A stretch of DNA of 64,000 bases from Catonia carolina (lineage: Eukaryota; Arthropoda; Insecta; Hemiptera; Achilidae). This document shows, piece by piece, positions 33,361 to 47,400 of the stretch (its first letter is position 1; the number at the start of each line of letters is the position of its first letter). The translations under genes were made by a program, and so were the position numbers. The notes under the pieces are model-generated. The model searched no databases and was not told the origin of the DNA. It saw only the letters and a list, made by a program, of their open reading frames with translations. The stretch spans positions 130,016,171 through 130,080,170 of the forward strand of contig JAQMRL010000002.1 in the NCBI GenBank assembly GCA_035578175.1, read 5' to 3'.

Positions 33361-35272
33361 AGGAAAATAGTTTAAGAGGAGATGGCATGATTGTTTTAAC
33401 TCAAAATTTAGATTTATGATTTTTTATGTTTTTTAATAGTTCAGATTTAGATCTACCAGAAAAAACATTAAATTACGTCAAAAAAATAATTTTTTATGAA
33501 AAAATTAAGTTTTTATCAAGTTTACACAGAAAATTATGTTACCGAGAATGAATATTTTTCAATTTTATACTGCTCGTTTTAGTGCAAAGAGAATTTTAGT
33601 TTTTAAAATATCTGCATCACGGTTTTTAATACTCTCAGTGTTGGTTCAGCTTTCTAAACAACTGTTGATATGAAATTTACTTGTTTGTGTACATATTGTT
33701 TTTGGTTTGTGCCTTCTTGTTTTCCCATAACCTACGTACCTTTTCCCATAAATTTAGATTTTTAACGCTAAGGTACATTTTTCTCAGAAACCAATAAACC
33801 TACCAGGCTGAAATTTTTACCAGTTAATTATCTTGTATAGCGACATTTTTATTACTTCCTCAGGTGCTCCAAAAATTAGTTATACGCAAAACACATGGAA
33901 AACAATTTGTAAAAATTTTATATTATTCTTAATTTTAAAAAAAAATGGTATGGTCCAAAGATTAAATTTAAAAAAGTCAGTAGTTCGAGAAGAAACCAGA
34001 CACCTATAGTGTGTAAAGTTCATTTCCCTATCTTTAACCAATCCTATGAAAAATGTACCTAAAATAGCATATTTAACATTGGCAGCATACAAAGTACAGT
34101 CTCCTCTTAATAGACTATTTACCAACAGTAATTACTATGAAAAGTAACTCACAATTAGATGTAGGATGCAATAGAAAACAATGTAAGGTTAGAATATTGT
34201 ATACATACAACACAATGTAAACAGACTTGCAATCGTCATAAAAACCATGCGACAGAATATCATAAAATTTTTATTTTTATAGACTAATAAAACAATCATA
34301 TTCAAATATTAAACAACAGAGTGCAGCACATATATAAAAAAACAATTAAATCAACCGAAAGTTTCTAAACGGTGATGCTACTTTTATGAATTTTATGTAA
34401 AAGATGAGGTTCTGAAACTTCAGTCCTGTCATAACGAGTATGCTGATGTTTAAAAATGCCAATGCTTATCAAAGGGTTAATATTAAAATATCAAACAATC
34501 ATTGGTATCGCAGGATCAAAAACATTAGGTTTGAAAATCAGACAGCATTTTACAAAAAGAAATTAAGTAATCAAACTCTTTATTGACAAGTAATTAAATA
34601 ATTATTTAAGAAGTGCTTCTATTCCAAAAATTGTTAATATAATAATATACTAATAATAACAATATTAATAATAATAATAAAATAGTAATTAAATCATATA
34701 CATCATCACAGCGTCCAATATTTTGTTTTGTAATTCCTTAGAAACAGTAACCATAAATAAAATACAATCTAAACTTCGTTGCTCGTACTAAGTAGAGCAA
34801 AGCATTACAAAACAAAACAAAAAATTAAATAATGTACAGTATGTAATATGTAAGTTTTAATCAGCATAGCCACATAGCCGCTACATCAATAATATTTGCT
34901 TAAAAACTAAATTTAATGGAATATATCACTAATCGATTAATTAATTACATTTATAAATTGAATACCGTTAAAAGAAAATTCTTTAATCTATTTAATAGAG
35001 CTACCCTCAATCAAGGAAAACGTAGAATTTACCAACTTAAAAAAAATTAACAAAATTTTTTTGTTTAAAAACCAAAGGGATTATATTTATTGATCACTTT
35101 AAACCATCTGACTTGATATATTACATAATTTTTAAATTAATTTTACAAACACGATATTTACTTTTAGTCGATCTCCATAATCAACAACACACTGAAAACT
35201 GAAACGCGATTATATTATTTAAAAACGTTTACTTTCTTGCATTTGCATAATACATAAACGATAGTTGTAAAA
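33361..35272. other. AT-rich DNA downstream of DNAJA2-like gene; includes its likely 3' UTR
   Basis: No coding frame. It is the 3' side of the minus-strand chaperone gene. A minus-strand AATAAA lies at 35086-35091, about 180 bp past the stop, and others lie further on. The true cleavage site cannot be chosen by eye. AAT-type simple repeats occur around 34640-34690. Confidence 0.4.
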
Positions 35273-35455
35273 TTATTGATGAGCGCATGGGAATGCTGTA
35301 GCCTTTGCGCTCATGTCTTCATCATCGTACGCTTCGCATCTGTTGCTACTGCTGTTCCTCATGTTTGGATCGTAATCGTACAGATCAACTTCCTCAACAT
35401 CCTCACTGGGTGGAATTATCTCTTCAGGCGCTGGAGGAAGCAGAGATGCCAGTAT
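35273..35455 (-). CDS. DNAJA2: DNAJA2-like exon 8 with stop
   Basis: 183 nt encoding the acidic C-terminal tail ([23 protein letters not shown]) and the terminal CAHQ followed by TAA at 35273-35275. The TTTCTAG acceptor is plain. Confidence 0.93.
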   Translation of the reverse strand: MLASLLPPAPEEIIPPSEDVEEVDLYDYDPNMRNSSSNRCEAYDDEDMSAKATAFPCAHQ

Positions 35456-38400
35456 CTAGAAACATACATAGATATATTGTTAGCTGCATAGTTATGGATC
35501 AATACGATAGTTTATACTTTTCATAACTCTTGGACCTGCTCATAACAGACAGGTGGTGTGTTAAATTACTTGCACTCAATCTGTTAGTTCCAGGGGCTAC
35601 AACAAAAAAATAGTTCTGTTTTTAATCATATGGTCAGACAATTAAATGACAATCATTTAATAACAGAAGAGGAAGAGGTAGAGGTAAAAGGAAAGAAAAA
35701 GAGGTAGAGGAAGAAGTAAAAGGCACAAATCAGATTTATCTCCTCTGAAAATAATGAATTACAGCCAGACACTGTGGTGAATAAAGTGAAGGTGTCATTT
35801 ATAGAGTGGAAATGTGTGCTTTTCAGAGGGCCTGGCATGCTGATAAGCATACCTTTCAAATCAGTTCAAAAGATATGGTAAACCATCCTCACCCCACATT
35901 TTACTTAGTAAAACCTCTAGAGGTTCAATCCAGCCTTTTGGCTGATGACCTAAATAACAACTCTTAGACATAAACTATTTAAGAGTTTCATAATTCCACT
36001 CACAATGAAATTTTTTTTTCAATACTTAAATCTTTTTAATAGCTATCACATCATTACAGTACACCCTTAGTTAAACAGGGGTTATGATCTGGAAATTTTC
36101 AGCATAATAAACACAAAATATTGCTTTTTTAGAGCATAATTACAGCACAAAAAGAGTTGAGGCTGGATTGGCCATGGAAGTGAAACGAAATATATCAGGA
36201 GGTCAAAGATGTTTAATTATATGGCACAAAATTTTTTTAACTGTTTGCCTTTCGATTTACATAAATTATTTTTTACTGCATCGATTGGCGTCATTTAATT
36301 TAGATTTAAAAAAAACACTTGGTAGGTCTATGAGTTGATTCATCCATAGATCGGTTGGTATAGGTTAGCCTTGTTCATTAATAGTTAGTTAAGTAATGAC
36401 TAATGTCGTAATTAACTTTATAATTACAAAAAATTGTGCGATACAGAATAATCAAGAATAATCTTATCAGTAGTCTCTTAATTAATTCATAAGGTACTGA
36501 CAATTTGTAAAATACTAACTTATTATTATTATTAAGGACAGTGATGAAACTAACTGTCCGGAAGGACAGTTTCCTGCCTCTCCTAATTCAGGAAAATAAT
36601 TTTTGTTCACACAGATAAGAAATTGTACATATTGTAAAATTAATGTAATGGAAATAAATAAATTCAGACTCACACTTCAGGCAAAAATCAGGTTTGCTTC
36701 TAGTTAAAATCATAAAGAAACTAGAAATTGGTAGCCCTCAGGGAGTTCAACACCATTGTAGTTTAAAAAAAAATGTTAAAAATAACACAATAATATCACT
36801 AATCAACGTATTAAATAGTTATTATAAATAACAAAAAAGGCTCCGTTAGTGACTCAAAAAAAAGACAGCTGGGAGGAAAAAATAAATAAAAATCAGAAAA
36901 AAACCATTCCAATCACACCATAAAAAAATAAAAACAACTTCGTTCCTTCATCTTTAAAGTAATAATGAAAATGAGGTCATCAAAGCTCTAGCATACACCT
37001 GATTAAAAAGATTTGAAATTCTTTCGCTTTATGCTACGGAAATTTTCATTTTCTACATCGAAAAAATCTACATAACCCTCAAATTTACGAATGGGTCGAG
37101 TAAAGATGAAGATTCTAAAATTTTTCAACAAAGTACGAATTAAAAATAAACAAAGAAAACTTTTGTAAACTGCACCTCTTATTCTTTATGGAAGCTACAA
37201 AGTAATGAAGCACAGCAATGGTGTAGTAAATATATTCTTATTTGTTTACAGTCCATGATATTTCTTCAAAATGAAACACCTAGTATTATGAAATTAAGTA
37301 GCACATTCATCAACCTTCACCACTTACCTTTAATTTTTCTTCGTCACTAAAATGATTTTCTGGAAAACTGACATCAAATTTTATATACAAGTTTCCAAAT
37401 TCGAATGGATTTTTGTATTGGGGCATACCTTGTCCACGGATTCCTTTGATATCACCTGCAAAACAAGATAGTATAATCAATTCACATTACACTAACAGAT
37501 TTATTTTTGTGATTAATAACCATGAACTATGATAATTCAAAGAACAGATGCTTAAAAGTTCAATTTCCTGATTAAAAAAATGTTGCATTTCATTTAACTT
37601 TGAAGTTTACATAAGAAAATCCGTAAAGAATGCAGTTTGTTCTTCATAGATTCACGCTGACAATTCAGTTTTTTTAATATAAATAAGATGTTTGTACAAA
37701 TGCACAAACCAAATCATTTAAAAACAGTTTTTAAACAAGTGTCAGTAGTACATCAGTTGTCGAAACCAGATTCGTACAAAACGCAATGCAATTGAAGCAA
37801 ATTTTTTTATACAACAGGTTAGTGTACAACTGTTAAGATCTGTAAATAAGAGTTAATAATTTCATTGTAAATGGCCATTCTGTTTTAGTTAAGTTTAGTT
37901 TCAGTCTTGTGTTTTTAATAAAATTAGTCTACTATTAAATCATTGAGTGCGATTGTAATTCATTAGTAGCTATAACCAAAATAATTTTTATTAATTAATT
38001 TTTTTAATAAATACTTGTTACACATTTAAATTAATTAATTGTTAAATTAAGTAATATAAAATTAATCGTAAATAACAAGAGAAACCAGAATAAACGTGAC
38101 AATAAATTACAATTGTGGAAATTAATCAAAACGCAGACTAAAGAAGAAAAGTTGTGCAGTACTTTAACTTACCTGGTTTAATTACTTTGCCAGCTGGATG
38201 TTTGATTAACAAGTCGCGCCCATCCAAATGTCTTATCACCAAAGAAAAGCCGCAGAGAGCTTCAGTCAAAGATATTGTATGAGTCATAAATAAATCATCG
38301 TCTGATCGTTGAAATTTATTGTGAGCTTTTTGCTGTAAAACTATTATCACATCACCTGGTTCAATTTCAGGCTGTAAAACAAAACCAAATGTTAAAATAT

Positions 38401-41400
38401 ACCGGAGCAAAAAACTGTTCAGGGAAGAGTTACATTTTTACTTTTCCTTGCCCAATATAAATATAAAAAGGGAAGGAAAATATTATTTTAATGTCAATTT
38501 TTCAAAATAAAGTTTTCACCGAATGTACATGTTTTCAGGACCCCTGAACCCAAAAAAACCATGATTTTTAGCTATTGGTCTGTGTGAGTAAAGAAAATAT
38601 CTCAAGAACAGAATAACATACAAAATTTAGGTACCACTACAGGACCCAACAAACTTTTCATCAAAATCGGTCAACTAGTCCCAGTTTAATCGTGAGATTT
38701 TCTCAAAAATGGCTCATTTACAACATTTTAACGTTCTACAAGATAGGGTAAGTGCTACATCAGCAGAAATTCTTGGAGTGCATGTACTCTCATAAAAAAT
38801 GGTATTTTTTAGTCTGCGACCTTACAATGAATTCTACAGTAAAGTAGTAGTCTACCAAAGTTGTAGAACAATAAAAACCTACAACTTTTATTTCAAATAT
38901 TTTTTTCTACAATGCTTCCATATTTTGCTCATTAAAATCTGTAAGAAATGGGTTTGTAAGACTGCGGCATTAACATTCATCCTTTATTTTTCATACTGCT
39001 ATAATATAAAACTGATTTCATTTTTAATTTGACTTACATGTTTCAATGGATCCATCACAGTATAAATAAAATCTTTTGACAAATTAAAATTTCATTTTGA
39101 TAAAGAAAGTTTATACAATAATGGTGTTGACCCAGAGACAATGCAAGTGAAATGATAAATAAAAAATTTACATAATAGCAGGATTAAAAAGGATAAAGAT
39201 TAATGAAACCAAAAATATATTATCATTTATTTTTTTTAATACTATTTCTGGAAAAACAACAATTTTATTCAAGTCTGAATATTATGCATACATAAGCTGC
39301 TAATGCAGTTGATAAAGGGTGACAGATAAGACAAAACCCTTTCGAGAGACTACGCATCTCATGGCTGATGGCAATTTTTAAAAAGGGTCACCTTGACCTA
39401 TGACAAAGCCCTTATAGTGATTTCGGTATTCACTCTTAAAGAGGAATCAAATGACATTATTTTTTGTTTCCAAATTCCAACTTGATTTCTTGACTTCCTG
39501 TTTTGGGCCACTGCCTGTCAAAACAGGAATTTCAAAACCCAATCCAGGCCCACCAACTTTGTGTGTAGATTACGAATCTGAAAACAATTGGTTGTCATTT
39601 CTTGTAAATTCTGACATCTGGATGTGACAGACAGACAGACATAGGAAAATGATAATGACATTTTTAAAAATTGCCATCAAAAACATGGTAGAGCTGACTG
39701 GGAATCAAACCTGGGATATCTGCCATAGAAGCCAGCCAAACTGACCATTACACACCAACCAACACTACAAGGCCAATGTAGTAACTCCCGATAAAAACAT
39801 CTATGAAAGCTGTTTTGAACTTTAAGATTACATAATAAGAAAAACAATGCACAATGAATCATCAATAAACAAACTGCACAAAAAAGTTGTAATGATAGTT
39901 TAATTAAAGTTCTAATGAGCAAAACTGAAATAATACTTCTCAAATGGAATGGAAAAATAATATTTAGTATCTCCTGACAACTGCATTCAATTATATATTA
40001 CGAAAAGATACTAAATACAATAAAAACATGTGATTTTATAAGTACAAAACAAAAAAATAATAATAAATTATTGAAATAAATAGAAATACTCTGTTCAAGA
40101 ACACTAATTAATTTCAGGTTACCTAAAATCCCCCAGATCTCTTAATTTTCAGAATTGTCTGAACTCCACTACATAACATGAAATTTAAAAGTAAATTCAA
40201 GAATCAAGGAATGATAATAATAATTTACCTGCTGATCACCTTCACCACGGAAATAAATTTTTTGATTTTCACGCATTCCTTTATCAACATGAACATCTAA
40301 AATTTTAGATTCGTTAACAACTTTTTTGCCTGAACAATGTGTGCAACGATCCTTTTCACTTGTTACTTCACCTGGAAACAATTAAAAGAATGAATACAAC
40401 ATTAAATAGCTCTAATACGTTATTCGATGTCCAAGATTGGCGCTGTTGCATTTTCACAACAATGTCTTTTTTTTAAATATAGGTAATTAGGTCGGATCCC
40501 TTCATGTATTCTTTAACTCATTCCCCCACTGCATATTACTGCGTATTATCATATCAAAAATTTTCTTTTTTCCTGAAATACAAGGTTTTACTAGCACCAT
40601 CCAGGAATGTTGTGAATTCGCAATGGCGCCAGTATGGACATCATATTTTTGGCTCATTGGTGCTTTATGTTTACACTGCATAATTTGTGCCCTATCGTTA
40701 GACAGTACAATTTTATCATATGGGATAGGTGCATGCAGTTATTGAGAGCTGCCATAAGCTATTACAGATTCTTATTTCTTCTAAACTGTGTCAGATTTGA
40801 TGATCATTCCACCAGGAATAAGAGATGAAAAACAGACAAACTGTCCGCAATCAGGTAAATATTTGACTTGTCTGTGTCAAATATTACAAATTGTTACATT
40901 GCCAAGAGTTTGTCGCAGCAAATGCACCGAATTTATTTCCTAAGAACACTCCACAGCAATTTATAATAACTGCAACGAATCGGTTATCAAGAAACTATAA
41001 GTGAATGATATTTTGAAATAAAACGTATTACAAATATTAGTAATGCAGTAATATTGTAGTAATAACTTTAAAATATAGTATAAAATAATGTCTTGCAATC
41101 TGTATATTAGTGTTTTAATAATATTAACCCGACAAGAACGGAGATTTTAACTATCACACGGACTGTCATTTTACACCTAATTAAAACTCTTTTTTATTTA
41201 GTTTCATTCCTAAAAATTTCAAAAAATTACTATTTATTTGTAAAGAATTTGTTATTAGAACAACGTTTGAACCAAATTTTTCCATTTTCATTTATGACCA
41301 GAATAAAAATTGAACATTAAGAAAAAATATTTTAATATCAATTTACAAACGAAAAGTGTCACTAAATCACTAAAAAATACAAAAACATATGTTTAGTTAT

Positions 41401-44400
41401 ATACATAAAATGAAGCAATTCATTGTAAAAATAACATATTTTAGATATTGCAAATTGATGACGCATTCAAAAGATATCACACTTGTTCAAAAGTAACATG
41501 CTGGATGAAAAAAATTGGGAAAAAATCTCCTCAAAAATAATGTGGTGTCTTTTCAATTTTTATTTACTCCTCTTCTATGAAAGTTTTATCTCTTTTCCCC
41601 ACGTTGTTTTGTGTGTTATTCTTTTCTAAACAGGATAGCATAAATCAAAATATGCTATTTTGACGCTAATTGTAAGGTTTAACTGAGGAATAGGCAAGAC
41701 GGGTAGTGTTAACATTCTTTGTTCGATTTTAGAGTCATAAAATTTCTCACAGGAAATTCTAATTTATTGATTTTGATTGCTACATTTAAAGCTAACTGAT
41801 GATGTCATTCCCAAACAAATACCTTTTTTGTTGAAAAGTTATGGATAAAAACGTTCAAATTTTAGTATTGGCTCTTCAAAAAAAAAATATTTCGTGTAAC
41901 ACCATGTCGTCATTTTTTATCATACAAATATACAAGATACATCAAATGAAAGAAGAAAAAAGTCTCTATCTAATAACACTAAACCTGTTAGAAATAATGA
42001 ATAGTTGCGAAGATAATTGAGTTTAAAGAAAGATGATGATGAATGAGTGATATTGGGCCTCCTGGTTAGCAAGGGTTAATGTTTTTGTTAACAGTTTAAA
42101 ATCTACTGGAATTTTCATATTTTTTAAATATATTTTACAAAAATGCAAAATTATTCAAATATGTATTTAATAATATTGGTTCAATAATTATACAATAATA
42201 TTTAAGTAGGTAATCATAAGTGTTTGTAGGAATATTTTGAATATTACAAAATGTTATAAAAATGCAACGGCACCAGTTCTCATGTTATTTTTTTTAGCGC
42301 AAAAAAACAAAATTATACCCAGGTGAAGCCGGGATGGCCAGGTAGTAAATTAATAAAATGTATATCAGTATAGTAAACACAATTACTAATTCAGTCCATG
42401 ATATAAATTACAAACAGCTAACCTGGACTACTGAACTGTTTGCTGATAAGCTACCGAAATGCAAAACAAAGCCTCCTGCCAGTTGCACGGCTAAGAACGG
42501 CAGAATAAACTGATTAATTGCTTTTCATTTATCACAATTTTGTAGGTTTTCACGTCATACTTATTCTTGGTGAGAAAAGAAGATAAAAACAACCACAAAA
42601 ATACACTTACCTTCACCCCCACAATCTGAACAACGAGACTGCAACTGCTGGGCCATATTTGGTCCCAACTGGCGATATGTTACTTTAATACCACTTCCTT
42701 TACATGTTCTACAGGTGTACATTTGGCCGGATTTTGATCCTTTACTAAAAAAAAGAAAAAGAAAATAATATTACTCAACTGTAGTCAAACTTACTGTCAA
42801 CAAAGTGAATATAATTGCACTACTGTACCTGTTGCATTTACAGCCCACACAACAAATTAAACAATCACTCCTCACTGAACAATGTAAATACTGTGATAAA
42901 GACTTGAAAACAGAATGAAAAATAAGTGCTTTTGAATGTTCAACAATAATATTCACTAATGATTCACAGTGCTAATAAACACATGCTGCAAACGTTTAAG
43001 CTGCATCTACCAGCCATTAAAACAGGTTCTCAAGCATATCAAAATAAAACTATTAACCCATGTGCTGCGCAAAGCCACTTCAGTGGCTGCAGTAATGGAT
43101 GGTGCAGTGCGTGATAAAACTTGTTCCAGTGAGATCAGTATAAATCTGAAACCGGTCATTATGGTATTTATTTTGTAGAGAATTCTTCAACACAACTAAT
43201 AATGTTTACAGAAGTAGAATATGTTAACAGGGAAATATTTTATTATCGTTTTAGTGTGGTGGGTAGGCTAGATTACTGAAAATTTTTTAAGTAAACAGAT
43301 ATCGCATGCAGGCTGTCCGTAAGTCAATATACAAACATGATTCTTAATTCCTGTAAGCTGTGACGTTTTCCTATACGAATTTCCCGTTGTTATAAACAGT
43401 TAGGTCTAAAGTACATTGTAGCAAGGGGGAGAAGGGAGTGGCGCACAAAGAAGTACCACCTGCAGTGTTCCCAAACAAGTAACCCTCATGTCATTCTCCT
43501 GCAACCTACAGAATTATGAAATATACGTATGTCTAGAAAATATTATGGTTTAAAAATCCTTTTTCACAAGTAATGTCTAACTATATGAATGTGTGTGTGA
43601 CATCATGAGTAAGGAATGTAATACGGCGACTGAGTTTTAGAAGCGAAACCGTCCAGAACAGCTGAAGCCATAAGGGTTAAAATAACTGCCTTCAGGATCA
43701 AATTAACTCAAATTGCAACACCAACATTCAGTTCAAAATTTTTGTCTACTTTACAAGATGGGAAGTAGTTAGAAAAAATTTAAATCGTGGTACTCAAAAT
43801 TTAAATGTAAACCACACCTAGGAGAAGGGGACATCTCTGATTTACAGTAGAGATATGCCACTGTGTTTCAATATGATAACATCTGTGTCAGGGTGAGAAA
43901 TTGAGAAGGGGCTACCAAGAGTGGCTGTGTCAGAATTCTAGAAGTCAATCAGCTTTGAACACATTTAGATCACAGGTCATGTACGCACAAGATAGTATGG
44001 AAATGCCTGGCAAAACCTCCTACAACTGGCCGAACACAACACGGTTACCTTGATGTGGATGCCGGGTCACAGAGGGATTATGGGCAATGACAGGGCAGAT
44101 ACTCTAGCTCCACTAGGATCTGTATGATGGTTTGCTGGACCAGAACCAAGTCTAGGAGTCAGCAGATCATGATAAATGGAGCTATCCGATTATATCACTA
44201 AGGAACACCAGAGGTATTGGAACCTAACTGCTGGACTGAGACACAGAAACAAATGAACACCATATCCCATAGGTTTGGGCAGAAAACAGCACAGGAAGGA
44301 AGTATGTGGAACTGTTAACAGGTCACTGCCACCTTATAAAGCATCTATACGTTACATGGGGACTCCATATGTAGATTGAGTGGAATGGGGAAAGAACCTG

Positions 44401-47400
44401 CCTCTCATTATATCTTCATATGTGAACATTAAATGATAAGATATAATCAATCATCAGGAAACTAAAACCAAGAGAGCAATCTTTCACAAAGTGAAAGACA
44501 AGGAAGAGGATCTGCCAATCGAGTAAATATGGAGGGATGGAATAATACAACAGACTTTCTAGAGCTGCAAGATTAACCCTCTATGTGTAGGGTACAGACA
44601 CATCGTTACCCTAATAATAAGATTAATGTTGACAGTACATCGTCCAATGTTAATTTCCCTACAAGTCAGATTTGTTGGGAAGCGCAGTATATCTATAAAA
44701 CTCCATAAAAAACTTACCCATTACAAACTGTGCAGATGACATTTTTACTCAGTTGAAGTTTTGTGGTTTTTCCATTATAAAGGTCCTCCAATGAAACCCT
44801 AAAATAAGAACACAATCCAGAAAAAATGTATTAGACAATGTAAAACTACAATTTTCAACAAAATACAAAAACAGCAAACAAGGGACAACACTACTACTAT
44901 CAAATGTGTATATCTCTTACCTTACAAAAACAAAAAACAAAAATTTAGTTTTGTTTAGACCTATATTTCTGATACTTTAACTGCTATAATTATAAATATA
45001 ATATAAACTAAAAGCTTCAAAAAAGTATAATTTATCAAAGTTTAAAAATTGTAAATGAATACAGACTAAGTAGCAGAACCCTAAGTGATTTCACTGCTAA
45101 TAGTATGATTTTCTACTTTCTCTAACCCTATATGAATACAAAGAAAAGTACTATTTTCATGTTGATTTTTTTAAAATTAAGAGTTTTCACCAGAAATACA
45201 AATTTTCAGGCCTTCTGAATCCCAAAAAATATTATGTTTTAGCAATTGGTCTGTGCACAAATATCTCAAAAAAAAAATAGCATATATTGAAAATGAATTT
45301 ACTTTATTTAAATATTCCACACGGGGACCAGACATGAAAATTTCTCATCGTAATCAGTCAACCGGAAGTAGTAGTTTACTACTGCAATTTTTTACTTTTT
45401 TAATCTTCCAAAACTTTGTCAAAAACAGTTCTATGATTTTGTTTAAACTTGTCTCATTTGCTATATTTATTGAGCTCTAAAAAATAGGGTTACGTGGCAT
45501 GTGTGCTGAAACTCTTCTTGGAGAGACTGTGCTCTCATGCTAGTATCATTTTTAAAGATTGCAGCCTTAATCTGCATTTCAGAACAAAAGCAGTTATAAT
45601 AAAATTCACTGAAAATTAAAAACCTTACAACTTTTATTTTAAATACTTTTTTTCTAAAACGCTTAGCGACAATTAATGATTTTCTGTTTATCATGCTCAT
45701 TAAAACCTGTAAAAATAGGATTTTTTAAGATTGCAGCCTCAGTAAGCATTTTACTGATCGGCCTGGGTCTGTACAAGACTACACCTAATTTACATGTCAT
45801 ACATATCATTCTTATCTCATTGAGTCATGGGTTGCTTACTGTTCTGAATTGAACAGCTTGCAACATACACATATTAGTAATAAAAAAGTGTCCATTTTAC
45901 AACAAAAATATATAATTTAAGTTATAGAAACCTAAAACTTTTATTTTACACATTTTTTTTACTACAGAGCCTAGTTTAGCATTAATTAGTGATTTTCCAT
46001 GTATTTGTCCAATACAGGTAATTTTCATTTTACATAATATTATTTACTTATGATTAAAATTAGATTGTTTTTAATTTTACATTGTTTGAATTTTCCAAAA
46101 TTTTTCTGAAATTGTTACAGAACTAAACATTGTCGAAAAAATTTCACATTTAGTTACAAAATTTTCCTTAAGAAAGTTCTTTTGCAGCACCAATAATAAA
46201 ATATGAAGAAATTGGCAAGCTTTGTGAAAATCCCCAGTAACTATTTTATTTTATACCGAAATGAATTTTATACATTTTCACCCAAATAGTTTTTTACTAC
46301 TGGAACTAACAAAAGAACAGCTAATGAAATGAATAAAAAAATTTTCAGTTTTGGATCGTATATTTCTTACAAAACAAAGAAAATACTTAAAAACTAATGG
46401 TTTCATGATAGTAACCAAATTTTTTTAGTCTTTCAATTAGCCCTTTCACAGACCATCAATAAATCTTTATTTAAGTGGTTACCAGGTTCATACTAATCAC
46501 TTACTTTTGTAAAATGAGAAATGGGTACAAGAGACAAAGAAGCAAAAATTATACTGGATATGAATTTCCTAATAAGAAAGGATCATTTATTAGTTAACTG
46601 TGGATTATTCAAAATTCTAAAGGATTAAAAACATGTAAAATTAACAGAATACACAGGTAAAAAATGTTGCTAGTTTCTAAATATCTTATGATAACATGAG
46701 AGACTCTAATAGGAAAAAACAAGATTAAAATCCACAGTTTCTTTGATCCGTCATATTGCAACATTTAATGCAACAGTTATAATCAGCCAAAGTTAAACTG
46801 TTAAACAGCATTTTCCCAGATATCTTGTTGATGCCCATTAAAAGGGTCACAAAAATCAATTAACAAGTAAAAGCTGCAAAATGTAAACCTAAATACCAGT
46901 TTAAAGATACTTGATCACATTTTTAAAACTGTGGTTGTACCAGTTTTTGATTTTACAGTAAATCAAATTAAGTTCATAACATATCAAATCTAACAATAGT
47001 AGTTTTAAATTTTTATTCAAATTTTTGTTGTTGTTTCGGTTATCAGCCGAAAGGCTGGTTTGTACCTCAAGAGGCTTCTCACTAGGTGGTGAGAAGCCCA
47101 AACGAGGAGTGAGGTGGTTCACTATTGCCTTCCTCACCGAAAGAGAGTAGAAAAGTATGCCTGGCCCTCTGAAAGGCACCCACATCCCACCCTGCGAATG
47201 ACACTTTCATACTTCAATCACCACAGGGTCTGGCTGTATAATGAAATTCATTACTTTCAGAGGAGATAACCCTGATTAGTGTATTTTACACCTCTACTTC
47301 TTCTGTTCTTAAATGCTTCAGTCGTATAACTGGCTGACCATTTGATAAGAAACAGAACTATTTTTTGTTGCCCTTGAACAAGCAGATTGAGTGCAAATAA

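Noticed and set aside
42290..42500. Helitron-like or other mobile element terminus
   Set aside because: A GAAGCCGGGATGG-type motif is suggestive, but I found no paired end, hairpin or CTRR terminus that I could place.
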